Assembly: GCA_903916675.1 (NCBI GenBank)
Contig: CAIWXQ010000001.1
Location: 151,303-215,302 of the forward strand
Direction of reading: 5' to 3'
Origin: an uncultured bacterium
GTDB lineage: Bacteria > Verrucomicrobiota > Kiritimatiellia > RFP12 > CAIWXQ01
Length of the DNA stretch: 64,000 nucleotides
Below, one piece after another: positions 7,636 to 16,723 of this stretch. The number at the start of each line of letters is the position of its first letter. The first letter of the stretch is position 1. The notes below the pieces were generated by a model. That model was given only the letters and a program-made list of their open reading frames with translations, had not been told where the DNA came from and did not search any database. Both the position numbers and the translations under genes were made by a program.

Positions 7636-10600
7636 GTGGTTTCGACAACGAGTAAAATCCAACCTTCTGTTTTGCGCGGGCCATGCCGGCCTGATCTTCT
7701 GCGTACGGAGTGTCTTGCCGACATTTTGGCGGCTACCGCGCATCGTCGGCCGCAGCATCCGGCGTTGATCGACGGCGCGAAAGTTATCACATACGCCGCA
7801 TTGCATGCGGCGAGTGACGTGATCGGGAGCGCATTGGTCCGGCGCGGTGCGGCCGCAGGGCGGATGATTGGCCTCCTCCTGCCGCGCGGCGCCGATTTGC
7901 TGATGGCTCAGGCCGGCATTACGAGGAGTGGGGCGGCATGGCTGCCCTTCGACGCCGCCACACCTGTTGAGCGCGTCCACGCTTGTCTAGTCTCCGCGCC
8001 GGCAGTCGGGCTGGTCACCTGTCGTGACCTCCTGCCCCGGTTCTCCGGCTGGCCCGTTCCCATTTGGGCCGTGGAGGATCTGCTTGCTGAGAACGCGGAT
8101 CCGTTAATCGGCACCGTGCAGCCAACCGACCCGGCCTATGTGATCTATACATCTGGTTCGACGGGAAAACCCAAAGGTATTGTTGTCAGCCACCGCAGCA
8201 TTTGCCATTTCCTGCGCAGCGAGAATGAGATCCTGGGTGTACGCGAGCGAGACATCGTCTATCAGGGTTTCTCTGTTGCCTTCGACATGTCGTTTGAAGA
8301 AATCTGGATATCTTACCTTGTCGGCGCAACCGTTTGGATCGCCCCGGCAGATCTGGTGGGCGATCCGGAGCGCGTGGCAGATACCGTGACTCGCTGCGGC
8401 ATTACCGTGATGCACGCTGTCCCGACGTTAATGGGGTTAATCCACCACCCACTGCCGACCGTACGGTTGATCAACCTCGGCGGTGAGGCCTGTCCGTCTG
8501 CACTGGTCGGACATCTCGCGCGGTCAGGCCGCCAGATTTTCAACACGTATGGGCCAACCGAGGCATCTGTTTCAGCCAGCATCGCTGCGCTGGAGCCGGG
8601 ACAGCCGGTTTCCATCGGCATGCCGCTGCCGAATGTTGGATTGCTCGTTCTGGATGAGCATCGACAGGTATTGCCCGCGGGAAGCGTTGGGGAATTATGC
8701 GTTTTTGGCCCTGGACTGGCAGTCGGATATCTTGGCCAGTCCGAGTTGACAGCAGACCGTTTTATTGCCAATCCGGTGTCGGAAAATGCGGATGAAGCCC
8801 GTTTATACCGGACCGGCGACCTTGCGCGAATCGAAAGTGCGCAGGGGCCTGTCTTCTGCCTCGGGCGTGCGGACGATCAGGTGAAGGTTCGCGGTTTTCG
8901 GGTTGAACTGGGCGAGATTGAAGCGGCACTCGCGGCTCATCCCGATGTCGCCACGCCTGCCGTCGTGCTGCGATCGGTGGGCGGAATCGAACAGTTGGTT
9001 GGATTTGTGATCCCTCGAAACGGCCATGTAATCGACACTGCATTATTGCGCCACAGCCTGGCCGAACGGCTGCCGCCTTATATGGTACCGATTTGTTTTG
9101 AAGTTGCGGCGCAGCTTCCCCGGCTTGCGTCAGGCAAGTTGGATCGTTCCGCGTTGATAAACATCCCCTTGCGCGCCGCCACAACCGCGCACAGCGATGA
9201 TACAGGTACGCCGGAAACCGATGATGAGGTCGTCCTCTGGGCTGCCGTTCGCAAACTATTTCCTGGTTTGATCCTGTTTCGTGACGCAGACTTTTTCAAC
9301 GATCTGGGCGGACATTCCCTTCTGGTGGCGCGACTGGCTTCGATTATTCGTGCCGACGCGCGATATGCGGCTCTGAGCGTGGGCGATATTTATCGCGCGC
9401 GACGTCTGGATGCAATTGCATCCATCATGGGCTCGCTGCGTGCGGTCCGTCGGGCGGCGGCTGTATCGCCGCGCGAGCCTGTGCCGCGCCGGCGGCGCAT
9501 TTTGTGCGGGTTCGCACAGGCTGTCGTGATACCGGTGCTTGCGCTGCTGAACATCAGTACCTGGTTGGCGCCGTTTTTCGTTTATCATTACTTTACCGGC
9601 GATGAGGGCGATAGCATTTTGTTGGCCGCGCTGTACTCGGTGGGAACCTTTCTGTTGCTGGAGATCGCGTCCTTTCCCCTGGCCATTGCCGGCAAATGGC
9701 TGGTTGCGGGCCGACTCAAGACTGGTCGCTACCCGTTGTGGGGGACCACTTATTTCCGGTGGTGGCTGGCTGACCGTCTCTGCCGTCTCGCGCCGGTGGG
9801 ATTGCTCACCGGCACGCCCCTGTTGAACTGGCACCTGCGGGCGCTGGGTGCTCGTATTGGGCGGGATGTGCTGATTGACTCGGTCAGTCTTGGCGCACCG
9901 GACCTGCTAACCATTGAGGACGGCGTCAGCATCGGTACGGCGGTTCACATCGAAAATGCGCGGGTCGAAGACTGCCTGCTGATACTCGGCTCTGTGCATT
10001 TTGAACGCGATTCTGTTGCGGATTCGTATGCCGTGTTGGAAAACGACACCTGTGTCGGTGCAGGCTCCCGCCTGAGTGGGCTGTCGGCATTGGCTGCGGG
10101 GCGGCGGATCCCTGACAATGAAATGTGGGAGGGTTCGCCCGCGCAACTGATTGACGCCCGCCGCGAAGCAATGCCGCCCCGGCCAAAGGTCGGATTCGTG
10201 CAGCGTGCAATCCAGGTGGCGTTCTTTGTGATCGCCAGTTTGTCGGTTGCCGTCCTTTTCTTCATGCCATTGTTTCCCTGCTTCATGCTGATCGACTGGA
10301 TGGACGTGCGCCTGTGGAACTTGTATGAGAACGAAGCACAGCCGCTGATTGCTTTTGTCGTTTTCTTCCTGCTGGCGATTCCCGCTGGCGCCCTGCTTGT
10401 GACGATAACGATCCTGCTTGCGTCCGGTTTTAAACGTTTGCTTCTCCCGAGACAGGCCTCAGGTATATTTTCCGTGTATGGTGTCACGTATTGCCGAACC
10501 TGGCTGGTGGCGCGCATTCTCGACGGCAGTCTTGGCGTGCTGCATGGCTTGTACGCGTCGGTTTTTGTCCCGACGTGGCTGCGGTTGATGGGTGCAAGGG

Positions 10601-11634
10601 TCGGCCACGGTTCTGAGGTGTCCACGGCGACGGGAATCGTGCCGGATCTGCTCCGGCTCGGCGATCACTGCTTTATCGCCGATGGCGTGATGTTGGGCGA
10701 CGAAGAGCAACGTGGCGGCTGGAAGGCGTTGCGCCAGACAAACATCGGCAGCCGTTCGTTCGTGGGCAACGGCGCATACGTGGCCGACGGCGCAATGGTT
10801 CCGGACGATGTTCTGATCGGCGTGCAGACGCGGACGCCTGAAAACACCATGCTTTGTTCCGGCCAGACTTGGATGGGATCGCCGCCAATCCTCCTGCCGG
10901 CGCGTGAATGCATCGGTGGGTTTGATGAGCGCCTCACGCTTTATCCGTCGAGGCTCCGCTGGCTCGGGAGGGCCGTGGTGGAAGGACTGCGGACCGTCTT
11001 TCCGCTCGCATTCGCAATTGCCTCCGGCTATCTGATTGTGCAGATGGTCATGCCGCTGGCCGGCGACGAAAAATGGCTGGGAACGTTTCTGAGTCTGGCC
11101 CTTGCCGGTTGTTTATATGGGGTTTCGTCGTTTTGTTTTGTGCTAGCGCTCAAGTGGTTGCTGGTTGGCCGTTATCGCCCTCGCGCCGCGCCGATTTGGA
11201 CCCCATTTGTCTGGCTGAGCGAAGCGGTTACCAATCTCTATGAATCGGTTGCCGTGCCAAACGTGCTCGATTTTCTATGCGGTACGCCGATACTGCCATA
11301 TGCGCTTCGACTGTTGGGCGCTCGTATCGGCCGGGGCGTGTATCTGAACACGACGGATGTCACTGAATTTGACTGTGTTCAAATCGGGGATGAAGCGGAA
11401 TTGAACGCGTGGTGCGGTCCGCAGACGCATTTGTTTGAGGACCGGGTGATGAAAATCGGGATGGTGGAAATCGGCGCGCGTGTAAGTATCGGTGCCTGTT
11501 CCACGATTCTCTACGACACCCGGATTGGTGACGGGGTTCACCTCGGGCCGCTGACCCTGGTTGCGAAAGGTGAGCGTCTGCCAGCGGACACACGTTGGGA
11601 GGGTGCCCCCGCAGCGCCCGGGCGGAGGGCATAA
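7636..11634 (+). CDS. Pls-type membrane NRPS (epsilon-poly-L-lysine synthetase-like)
   Basis: A 1332-aa protein with the full order of the Pls/PosA family. The adenylation domain (residues 20-510) has YTSGSTGKPKG, NTYGPTEAS, YRTGDLARI, GRADDQVKVRGFRVELGEIE and SGKLDR. The thiolation domain has DFFNDLGGHSLL, with the pantetheine Ser near residue 561. Then come three pairs of TM helices (about 622-695, 855-935, 1111-1182), each followed by a left-handed beta-helix acyltransferase-like domain (for example GARIGRDVLIDS, GARVGHGSEVST, GARIGRGVYLNT). In Streptomyces Pls these tandem domains join amino acids by isopeptide bonds. Specificity positions read by eye (D235, M236, E239, H278, I299, L301, T322, V330, S331, K517) carry the acidic residue 239 seen for Orn/Lys. 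GTG start chosen because homologues begin here; an upstream TTG at 7573 is possible. Confidence 0.85.
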   Translation: MVSTTSKIQPSVLRGPCRPDLLRTECLADILAATAHRRPQHPALIDGAKVITYAALHAASDVIGSALVRRGAAAGRMIGLLLPRGADLLMAQAGITRSGAAWLPFDAATPVERVHACLVSAPAVGLVTCRDLLPRFSGWPVPIWAVEDLLAENADPLIGTVQPTDPAYVIYTSGSTGKPKGIVVSHRSICHFLRSENEILGVRERDIVYQGFSVAFDMSFEEIWISYLVGATVWIAPADLVGDPERVADTVTRCGITVMHAVPTLMGLIHHPLPTVRLINLGGEACPSALVGHLARSGRQIFNTYGPTEASVSASIAALEPGQPVSIGMPLPNVGLLVLDEHRQVLPAGSVGELCVFGPGLAVGYLGQSELTADRFIANPVSENADEARLYRTGDLARIESAQGPVFCLGRADDQVKVRGFRVELGEIEAALAAHPDVATPAVVLRSVGGIEQLVGFVIPRNGHVIDTALLRHSLAERLPPYMVPICFEVAAQLPRLASGKLDRSALINIPLRAATTAHSDDTGTPETDDEVVLWAAVRKLFPGLILFRDADFFNDLGGHSLLVARLASIIRADARYAALSVGDIYRARRLDAIASIMGSLRAVRRAAAVSPREPVPRRRRILCGFAQAVVIPVLALLNISTWLAPFFVYHYFTGDEGDSILLAALYSVGTFLLLEIASFPLAIAGKWLVAGRLKTGRYPLWGTTYFRWWLADRLCRLAPVGLLTGTPLLNWHLRALGARIGRDVLIDSVSLGAPDLLTIEDGVSIGTAVHIENARVEDCLLILGSVHFERDSVADSYAVLENDTCVGAGSRLSGLSALAAGRRIPDNEMWEGSPAQLIDARREAMPPRPKVGFVQRAIQVAFFVIASLSVAVLFFMPLFPCFMLIDWMDVRLWNLYENEAQPLIAFVVFFLLAIPAGALLVTITILLASGFKRLLLPRQASGIFSVYGVTYCRTWLVARILDGSLGVLHGLYASVFVPTWLRLMGARVGHGSEVSTATGIVPDLLRLGDHCFIADGVMLGDEEQRGGWKALRQTNIGSRSFVGNGAYVADGAMVPDDVLIGVQTRTPENTMLCSGQTWMGSPPILLPARECIGGFDERLTLYPSRLRWLGRAVVEGLRTVFPLAFAIASGYLIVQMVMPLAGDEKWLGTFLSLALAGCLYGVSSFCFVLALKWLLVGRYRPRAAPIWTPFVWLSEAVTNLYESVAVPNVLDFLCGTPILPYALRLLGARIGRGVYLNTTDVTEFDCVQIGDEAELNAWCGPQTHLFEDRVMKIGMVEIGARVSIGACSTILYDTRIGDGVHLGPLTLVAKGERLPADTRWEGAPAAPGRRA

Positions 11635-11637
11635 CCG

Positions 11638-12195
11638 GTGCAAATCTGCTGCTGGCCGCTTGAGCCGGTTTTGCCGCCGTTGGGCGAATCCGTTCTGATT
11701 CGTGTTTCGGTGCCTGGCTGCACACGCTCGGATGCGCGCGGAAAGGCGCGGGATGTTTTGCGAACCGTCCTGGCGGGATGGTGCAATCTATCATTGTCGC
11801 AAATCTTATTAAATGAAACAGGCAAAGGTCCTGCGTGTTCAAACAAACTTTCCGGAACGGCCTTTGACATTAGTCTCGCGTATGGTGCCGGTGAAGCGTG
11901 GATCGGTCTGGCTTGCGGCGGACGCATCGGCGTGGATGTGATGCGTGTCGAGCCGTTTGCCGAAGCCTGGGCCGTAGCCCAAGCATATCTGGGCCCTTCG
12001 GTAGTCGCCGCTATGGCACAATCACAAGATCCCGAGCGCGTCTTTGCAGCGGCATGGACAATGCGGGAGGCGCAACTTAAGTGCGCCAGGCTTGGACTGG
12101 TCGAGTGGACCAGCGTCGAAATGGCTGCCGCAATCGAGACGCGGCTCGACGGGCCGGATTGGATGGGCGCCGTTGCGTTACACCCACACCGGTGA
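11638..12195 (+). CDS. Sfp-type 4'-phosphopantetheinyl transferase
   Basis: A 185-aa protein whose start lies three bases after the NRPS stop, so the two genes form one operon. The C-terminal half has the transferase signatures: FDISLAYGAGEAWIGLA, then RIGVDVMRVEPF with the Mg-binding Asp, and AAWTMREAQLKCARLG, matching the W-x-x-x-E-A-x-x-K motif. It should transfer phosphopantetheine from CoA to the Ser of the thiolation domain of the upstream NRPS. The protein is shorter than Bacillus Sfp and the N-terminal half is divergent. The dedicated partner next to a Pls-like enzyme supports that the pathway is functional. Confidence 0.8.
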   Translation: MQICCWPLEPVLPPLGESVLIRVSVPGCTRSDARGKARDVLRTVLAGWCNLSLSQILLNETGKGPACSNKLSGTAFDISLAYGAGEAWIGLACGGRIGVDVMRVEPFAEAWAVAQAYLGPSVVAAMAQSQDPERVFAAAWTMREAQLKCARLGLVEWTSVEMAAAIETRLDGPDWMGAVALHPHR

Positions 12196-12323
12196 AGCTG
12201 CCGCCACCGCTGCCGTCGCCGCACTTCCAGACATCACCGATCAGGCAAAACCGGCGCTTCCGCCCCCGACCGACAAAGGTACGGTCCCCAAGGTAAAGAT
12301 GCGCGAACCGGCGGAAAAACTGA

Positions 12324-12419
12324 CGCCGAATATGCCGCGCGGGCTTCCGCGACTTCAATAACCCCGACGCCCGCATCTCCGCCCTGGGCTTCCGCGTCAG
12401 CGCCACCGCCGTACGTTAA
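12324..12419 (+). pseudogene. C-terminal remnant of a formylglycine-generating-enzyme-like gene
   Basis: After an in-frame TGA at 12321, the frame reads GFRDFNNPDARISALGFRVS and stops at 12417-12419. The ending N-x-P-x-x-R-x-x-x-x-G-F-R-V is how SUMF1/FGE-type proteins end. No start or upstream domain is present, so this is a gene-end fragment. It lies directly before a hairpin copy of the dispersed repeat, as other remnants in the window do. Confidence 0.35.
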
Positions 12420-12513
12420 ACCGGCCTATGCGGGCCGGTGCCGGCCGAGATCGATATATTTATTACATGTGTTTTTAGCACTCGCGGGGACAATCATATT
12501 TCCATTGGCGCGT
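12420..12513. repeat. Hairpin core of the dispersed repeat, copy 4, and flanking intergenic DNA
   Basis: CCGGCC-TATGCG-GGCCGG at about 12421-12438 is a perfect six-base stem with the same loop as the core in copies 1-3. The AAAGCG...TTATCAA tail is missing. The remaining bases separate the convergent PPTase and beta-helix genes; a transcription-stop role is possible but no T-tract follows on the plus strand. Confidence 0.45.
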
Positions 12514-14160
12514 CTACCGGAAGTCCAGTTTGACATCACCGGCGGTTTCCAGGCCGTTGGGGAAATCGGCGGCGCGGGTAAGTTTTCGGCCGTGCATGCT
12601 GACATTGTCAAAAAACACGCGGATGCTGCCGCTCCCTTCTGTCCGCAGGCGCGAGCGCATGGTCTGCCCTTGATGATCGGCCGTTCGGCCGCCGTATTGA
12701 CCCCGCTCGACCCCGGTCACGATCACGTTTTTCAAGGTCAGATCCACCATCCCCAACGTCACGTCCGCTTTCTTGACCGACCACGGGGTGTCCCGGTTCA
12801 AGTTGTCGATGGCCAGGAGGTTGAGCGTGTCGCCATGCAGTGTGATGTTCTCCAGACACAGGTTGGCGAAGGTGTTGCCCTTGGAGGCCGCCATGGTGAC
12901 GATGCCGCGGGCGGCCACCTGCCACTGCGTCTCGTCGCGGATGATCTGGATGTCCCGCAGGGCGATGTTGCGGCGCGCGCCGTCGTAGCCATAGCCAAGT
13001 TGCACGACGCTGGCGTTCATCTGCTTCCAGATGACGGCATTGCGCATGGCGATGTCAGACTGGTAGGCGAGGAGCACGTCATCATTGACCTTGAAGAAGC
13101 ACTCCTCAACCCGTCCGCGCCTGCCGGGGTTTACGCCGTCGGTGCTGTAGTTCCAACTGAGAATTTTCACATGCTTCACGACCGAGTCGGCGCCTTTTCC
13201 CAGTTGCAGGTTCCAATGTGGAGCATCGATGATGGTTGGCCCGTCCACGACGCACCCATCGGGCATCCAGACCATGGGCGTCCATCCATTGGGGGCCTGC
13301 CAGCCCTTGGGCTTGGCGGCGTTACCTTCCTGGCCGCCCGCGCAGAAGAATCGGAGCCAGTCGCCCTGCAGAGCTTCTCCGCTGAGGATTCCCCGGCCCA
13401 GAATCCGTATGCCGGGCCCGTCGCCGTCAATCGTGCCGCGAACCAGCGCGCCCCCGGCGAGATAGACGATCTGACCGGCGCCCACATGGAAGTGCGGACC
13501 GATCTCATGCACGCCAGGGCCAAAATAGCGGACCGCCGGAGCGTGCGGATCTGGAATATCCGTTTCCGGCGGATCAACCAGCACAAAAAGGGGATATTGC
13601 TCTCCATCCGCATGGTTGATGCAGACCCAGTAGTAACTGGTGGCCGGCGGGGCGGGGGTGATGGAGAGTTCCACGCAACCATCTTCGGTAATCCGCGCCG
13701 TGGCACCCGCCCCGGGAAGCACCTGGACGCTGGTCACCGGAGTCGCCTGGCTGTCTCTGGCGGTCACGAGGCGGATCAGCAGTTTGACCGGATCAGCCGA
13801 CGTACAGGTCAACCAGTGATTTTCCCGGGACATGGATTCAAGTTCGAAATTATGACCATTCTTGTCCGGGTAGTCCTTCCAGGCATTACGGCTCATCAGC
13901 ACAAAGGCATCGTACGTTTCGCCATTGTGAACCACCTTGGCCGCATAGCGGTCTGAGCGGTAGCTCTCCGCTGGCCCCGGGTAAACCGCGAAAGCCGGGC
14001 CCGCTGTCGCAACCGGCAAGGAGGTCTTTGTGCTTGTGGCAACCCCTGCAGCAGACGGCGTCGCAGCGAAATCTGCACTGTGCTGCGCAGGGGCCGCGTG
14101 GCAACCCAGGAAACCGAGCGTCGCCGAGAGTGTGAGCAGCATCGCTTTGCATGTTTTCAT
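12514..14160 (-). CDS. Exported GH49-like right-handed beta-helix glycoside hydrolase
   Basis: A 548-aa protein starting MKTCKAMLLTLSATLGFLGC, a signal peptide with a lipoprotein-type LGC. The upstream in-frame ATG at 14223 would bury it, so the start at 14160 is preferred. Residues 60-220 form a beta-sandwich N-terminal part. From about residue 215, YFGPGVHEIGPHFHVGAGQI, VYLAGGALVRGTIDG and ILGRGILSGEAL begin the coils of a right-handed beta-helix. The arrangement resembles dextranase/isopullulanase (GH49) and related GH28-like enzymes; the acidic WNYSTDGVNPGRR segment and NDDVLLAY are the likely catalytic coils, with Asp-Asp in each. The substrate is uncertain. It is transcribed in the same direction as the AraC gene upstream. 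Confidence 0.7.
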   Translation of the reverse strand: MKTCKAMLLTLSATLGFLGCHAAPAQHSADFAATPSAAGVATSTKTSLPVATAGPAFAVYPGPAESYRSDRYAAKVVHNGETYDAFVLMSRNAWKDYPDKNGHNFELESMSRENHWLTCTSADPVKLLIRLVTARDSQATPVTSVQVLPGAGATARITEDGCVELSITPAPPATSYYWVCINHADGEQYPLFVLVDPPETDIPDPHAPAVRYFGPGVHEIGPHFHVGAGQIVYLAGGALVRGTIDGDGPGIRILGRGILSGEALQGDWLRFFCAGGQEGNAAKPKGWQAPNGWTPMVWMPDGCVVDGPTIIDAPHWNLQLGKGADSVVKHVKILSWNYSTDGVNPGRRGRVEECFFKVNDDVLLAYQSDIAMRNAVIWKQMNASVVQLGYGYDGARRNIALRDIQIIRDETQWQVAARGIVTMAASKGNTFANLCLENITLHGDTLNLLAIDNLNRDTPWSVKKADVTLGMVDLTLKNVIVTGVERGQYGGRTADHQGQTMRSRLRTEGSGSIRVFFDNVSMHGRKLTRAADFPNGLETAGDVKLDFR

Positions 14161-14286
14161 AACAGCGCGCGCAATACGCGGGAGGCATCCTACCAAAAAA
14201 TGCAAGTAACGGGCTCTTCCCAAACAAAACCCACGTTGCTATCTGGTCCTGTTTTCCGTTGTTTCCATCCTGGGGCCAATGCAGGC

Positions 14287-15204
14287 TCAGCTTGCCATTC
14301 CTTTTGCCAAGCGCCTATCGATTCGCGCACCTCGCTTGCGCCATTCGCGCGGCGACATGCCCAGCTGTTTTTTAAAATGCCGGTTGAAACTCGACAAGGT
14401 TGTAAATCCGGTGTTCGTGGCAATGTCCAGCGCCCGGTCGTTGGTTTCGGTGAGCAGCGTGGTCGCCATTTGCAGGCGCAAGTGTGTCACATATTCCAGC
14501 GGTGACATGCCTGCGGCCGATTCCATCAACCGCCGGAAATGCGTCAGGCTGGTGTGGCACAGTTGCGCCAGCTGCTGCATGCGCATGGGCGCGTCGTAAT
14601 GCGCCGCAACATGTTCCAGTGCGGGCGCGACGCGCTCCATGGCCGTTCGCCGGGACCCTGCGACGGGGATGGTCCGTCGCGGTTTTGCCTCACGATGCAA
14701 CCGAACCATGACCTCCCAAACCCTGGCACGCACGGCCGACCGGTAGCCGGGTTTGCGCGCCCGCAATTCGAGGATGATGCTCCGCACCCGTTCGCCCATG
14801 CCCGGATGCCCGGCGGGCCGCAAAATGTTGCGGAAGGAGCGGCCGGCAAACGGATCCGTGCGCAGGTATTCCTGTTCTTCGAGCGGCGCGGGAACCAGCC
14901 GGGCGGGGTCAAGAATCAGGAAACTCCATTGACTGATTGTCCCCGCCGCGCTGCGCGCCAGATGCATCTCCGTGCGGTTGATGACCGATACATCGCCGGC
15001 CGTGAACGGCAGCACCTTGCCTTCCACCACGAACACGCCTGAGCCCTCAAAACAGTAGCCCAGTTCCAGATGATCGTGCAGGTGCAAAAACGTGATGGGG
15101 CGATCCTTCTGGGCATAGGGCTTGCCGCCCGTGATGGGAAAATCAGCAGGCAACTGGATGGGAGCATATTGCAGCCGATAGGTGGCGCATGGTTGTTTTT
15201 GCAC
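14287..15204 (-). CDS. AraC-family transcriptional regulator with cupin sensor
   Basis: A 305-aa regulator. The N-terminal 100 residues have the beta-rich AraC sensor pattern (ITFLHLHDHLELGYCFEGSG, GDVSVINRTEMH). The C-terminal 100 residues carry two helix-turn-helix motifs, MRMQQLAQLCHTSLTHFRRL and ALDIATNTGFTTLSSFNRHF, ending in GMSPREWRKR. The gene lies upstream of the GH49-like gene in the same orientation and is divergent from the ADP-ribosylglycohydrolase gene, with an 83-bp region between them. It probably senses a sugar and controls one or both neighbours. Confidence 0.85.
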   Translation of the reverse strand: MQKQPCATYRLQYAPIQLPADFPITGGKPYAQKDRPITFLHLHDHLELGYCFEGSGVFVVEGKVLPFTAGDVSVINRTEMHLARSAAGTISQWSFLILDPARLVPAPLEEQEYLRTDPFAGRSFRNILRPAGHPGMGERVRSIILELRARKPGYRSAVRARVWEVMVRLHREAKPRRTIPVAGSRRTAMERVAPALEHVAAHYDAPMRMQQLAQLCHTSLTHFRRLMESAAGMSPLEYVTHLRLQMATTLLTETNDRALDIATNTGFTTLSSFNRHFKKQLGMSPREWRKRGARIDRRLAKGMAS

Positions 15205-15287
15205 AGAACTTGTTCCTTTCGGCGTAGATAGATGTTTAAAGATACGCTATCCTGTTCCCAGGTTAAAGGGAAAGAAAGGAATTCATC

Positions 15288-16592
15288 ATGACCTATCCGG
15301 TACTGCCCGACTTCAAGGAGCTAGCCAACCAGATTACCTTCTATGCCCAGCTGCAGCACGAAAGAGGCGCGAAGGGCATTGAACCGGTCGTGAGACGTTC
15401 CGAACGCGCGTTGCAGACGGCCTTGCGCCAGCTTCGGCAATGTCCACCCGACCGGAAGATGGCCGCGAAGGAACCGGACAGCCTCCGGGCCATTCGCGCG
15501 CTTCGTCCCAGGGGACCCCGGAAAATGTGGATGGATTTTGAGGCGCCCGAGTATCGCGAAAAGCTGGCCGGCGCGATGCTGGGCCGGTTTGCCGGCTGCA
15601 CGCTGGGCGCGCCGGTCGAATTCTGGGAAATCAAGAAGATGCAGGATTGGGCAAAGGAAATCGGCGACGTGTTTCCGCCCACGGACTATTGGCGTGAGAT
15701 TCCAGACCGGAACCGGCTGCGTTATCGCGCCAGTCGGTGCGATGCCTACACGCGCGCCAAAATGGATGGCGTGCCGGTGGATGACGACATTGCCTACACG
15801 CTGCTCGGGCTGCTGGTGGTTGAGGACTATGGGCCCGACTTTACGATCGAAGAGAACGGCAAGGCATGGGTCAAGTATCTGCCGTATGCCTGCACGGCCG
15901 AAGATATTGCGCTGAAAAATTTGAAGAAAGGCATAGCCGCAAAACGGGTGGGCGCGATTGACAATCCCTATTGCGAATGGATTGGCGCCGATATTCGCTC
16001 CGATCCGTGGGCGTACCTGGCGCCGGCATGGCCGGAGCGCGCCGCCGGCATGGCGTATCGCGATGCCTATCTCAGCCATCGCCGACAGGGAATCTACGGC
16101 GAGATGTTCTTCTCCGCGGCCATCTCCGCGGCATTTGCCGTGAAAGATCCGATCGAGGCGATCCAGATCGGGCTCACCGAGATTCCGAAGGAGTGTGCCC
16201 TGGCCCAAAACGTACGCTGGGCGCTGAAAGTCGCGCCGAAAATCAAGAACTACCGGCAGGCGCGTGAAGCCGTGGACAAACGCTTCCAGGGCATGTCCGG
16301 TGTCCACACCATCAACAATGCCTGCCTCACAATCTGGGGGCTCACCATTGGCGGAACCGACTTCACCAAAGTCATATCCGAGACGGTTGCCATGGGGCTC
16401 GACAACGACTGCACCGCCGCCACGGCCGGGAGCATGGTCGGCGCCGTGGTTGGCCAGAAAGGCATTCCGAAACACTGGACCCGGAAGTTCAACAACACGG
16501 TGTATTCCTACCTGATCAAACGGAAAAAGTTCGCAATCGACGACCTGCTGCGGCGTTTTGAGAAGCAGGCGCGCCGGGTTTATGACGCATAA
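15288..16592 (+). CDS. ADP-ribosylglycohydrolase family protein
   Basis: A 434-aa protein. After a 90-residue N-terminal extension, EKLAGAMLGRFAGCTLGAPVE marks the start of the ADP-ribosylglycohydrolase fold. The metal-binding acidic cluster appears as VDDDIAYTLLGLLVVEDYG, and the C-terminal DNDCTAATAGSMVGAVVGQKGIP is the second metal site. Family members remove ADP-ribose from proteins or small molecules. Many PVC and Bacteroidota copies lie in polysaccharide-degradation clusters and have no known substrate, as here. AAAGGAATTC just before the ATG supports the start. It is divergent from the AraC gene. Confidence 0.8.
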   Translation: MTYPVLPDFKELANQITFYAQLQHERGAKGIEPVVRRSERALQTALRQLRQCPPDRKMAAKEPDSLRAIRALRPRGPRKMWMDFEAPEYREKLAGAMLGRFAGCTLGAPVEFWEIKKMQDWAKEIGDVFPPTDYWREIPDRNRLRYRASRCDAYTRAKMDGVPVDDDIAYTLLGLLVVEDYGPDFTIEENGKAWVKYLPYACTAEDIALKNLKKGIAAKRVGAIDNPYCEWIGADIRSDPWAYLAPAWPERAAGMAYRDAYLSHRRQGIYGEMFFSAAISAAFAVKDPIEAIQIGLTEIPKECALAQNVRWALKVAPKIKNYRQAREAVDKRFQGMSGVHTINNACLTIWGLTIGGTDFTKVISETVAMGLDNDCTAATAGSMVGAVVGQKGIPKHWTRKFNNTVYSYLIKRKKFAIDDLLRRFEKQARRVYDA

Positions 16593-16723
16593 TCTGGGGC
16601 GGCCGCCCGGCAATAGAAGTTGAAAAGAATCGAGGACGACAGGCACGTGCTCCATCTCGACTCCCACGTGCAGGGGCATCGTTGCGAGGCCCTATTGCGG
16701 CAACAAGTTTCGGGAGGTAGAAG

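Noticed and set aside
12469..13956. 495-aa open frame on the plus strand
   Set aside because: It overlaps the GH49-like gene in antisense. The minus-strand protein has a signal peptide and beta-helix motifs.
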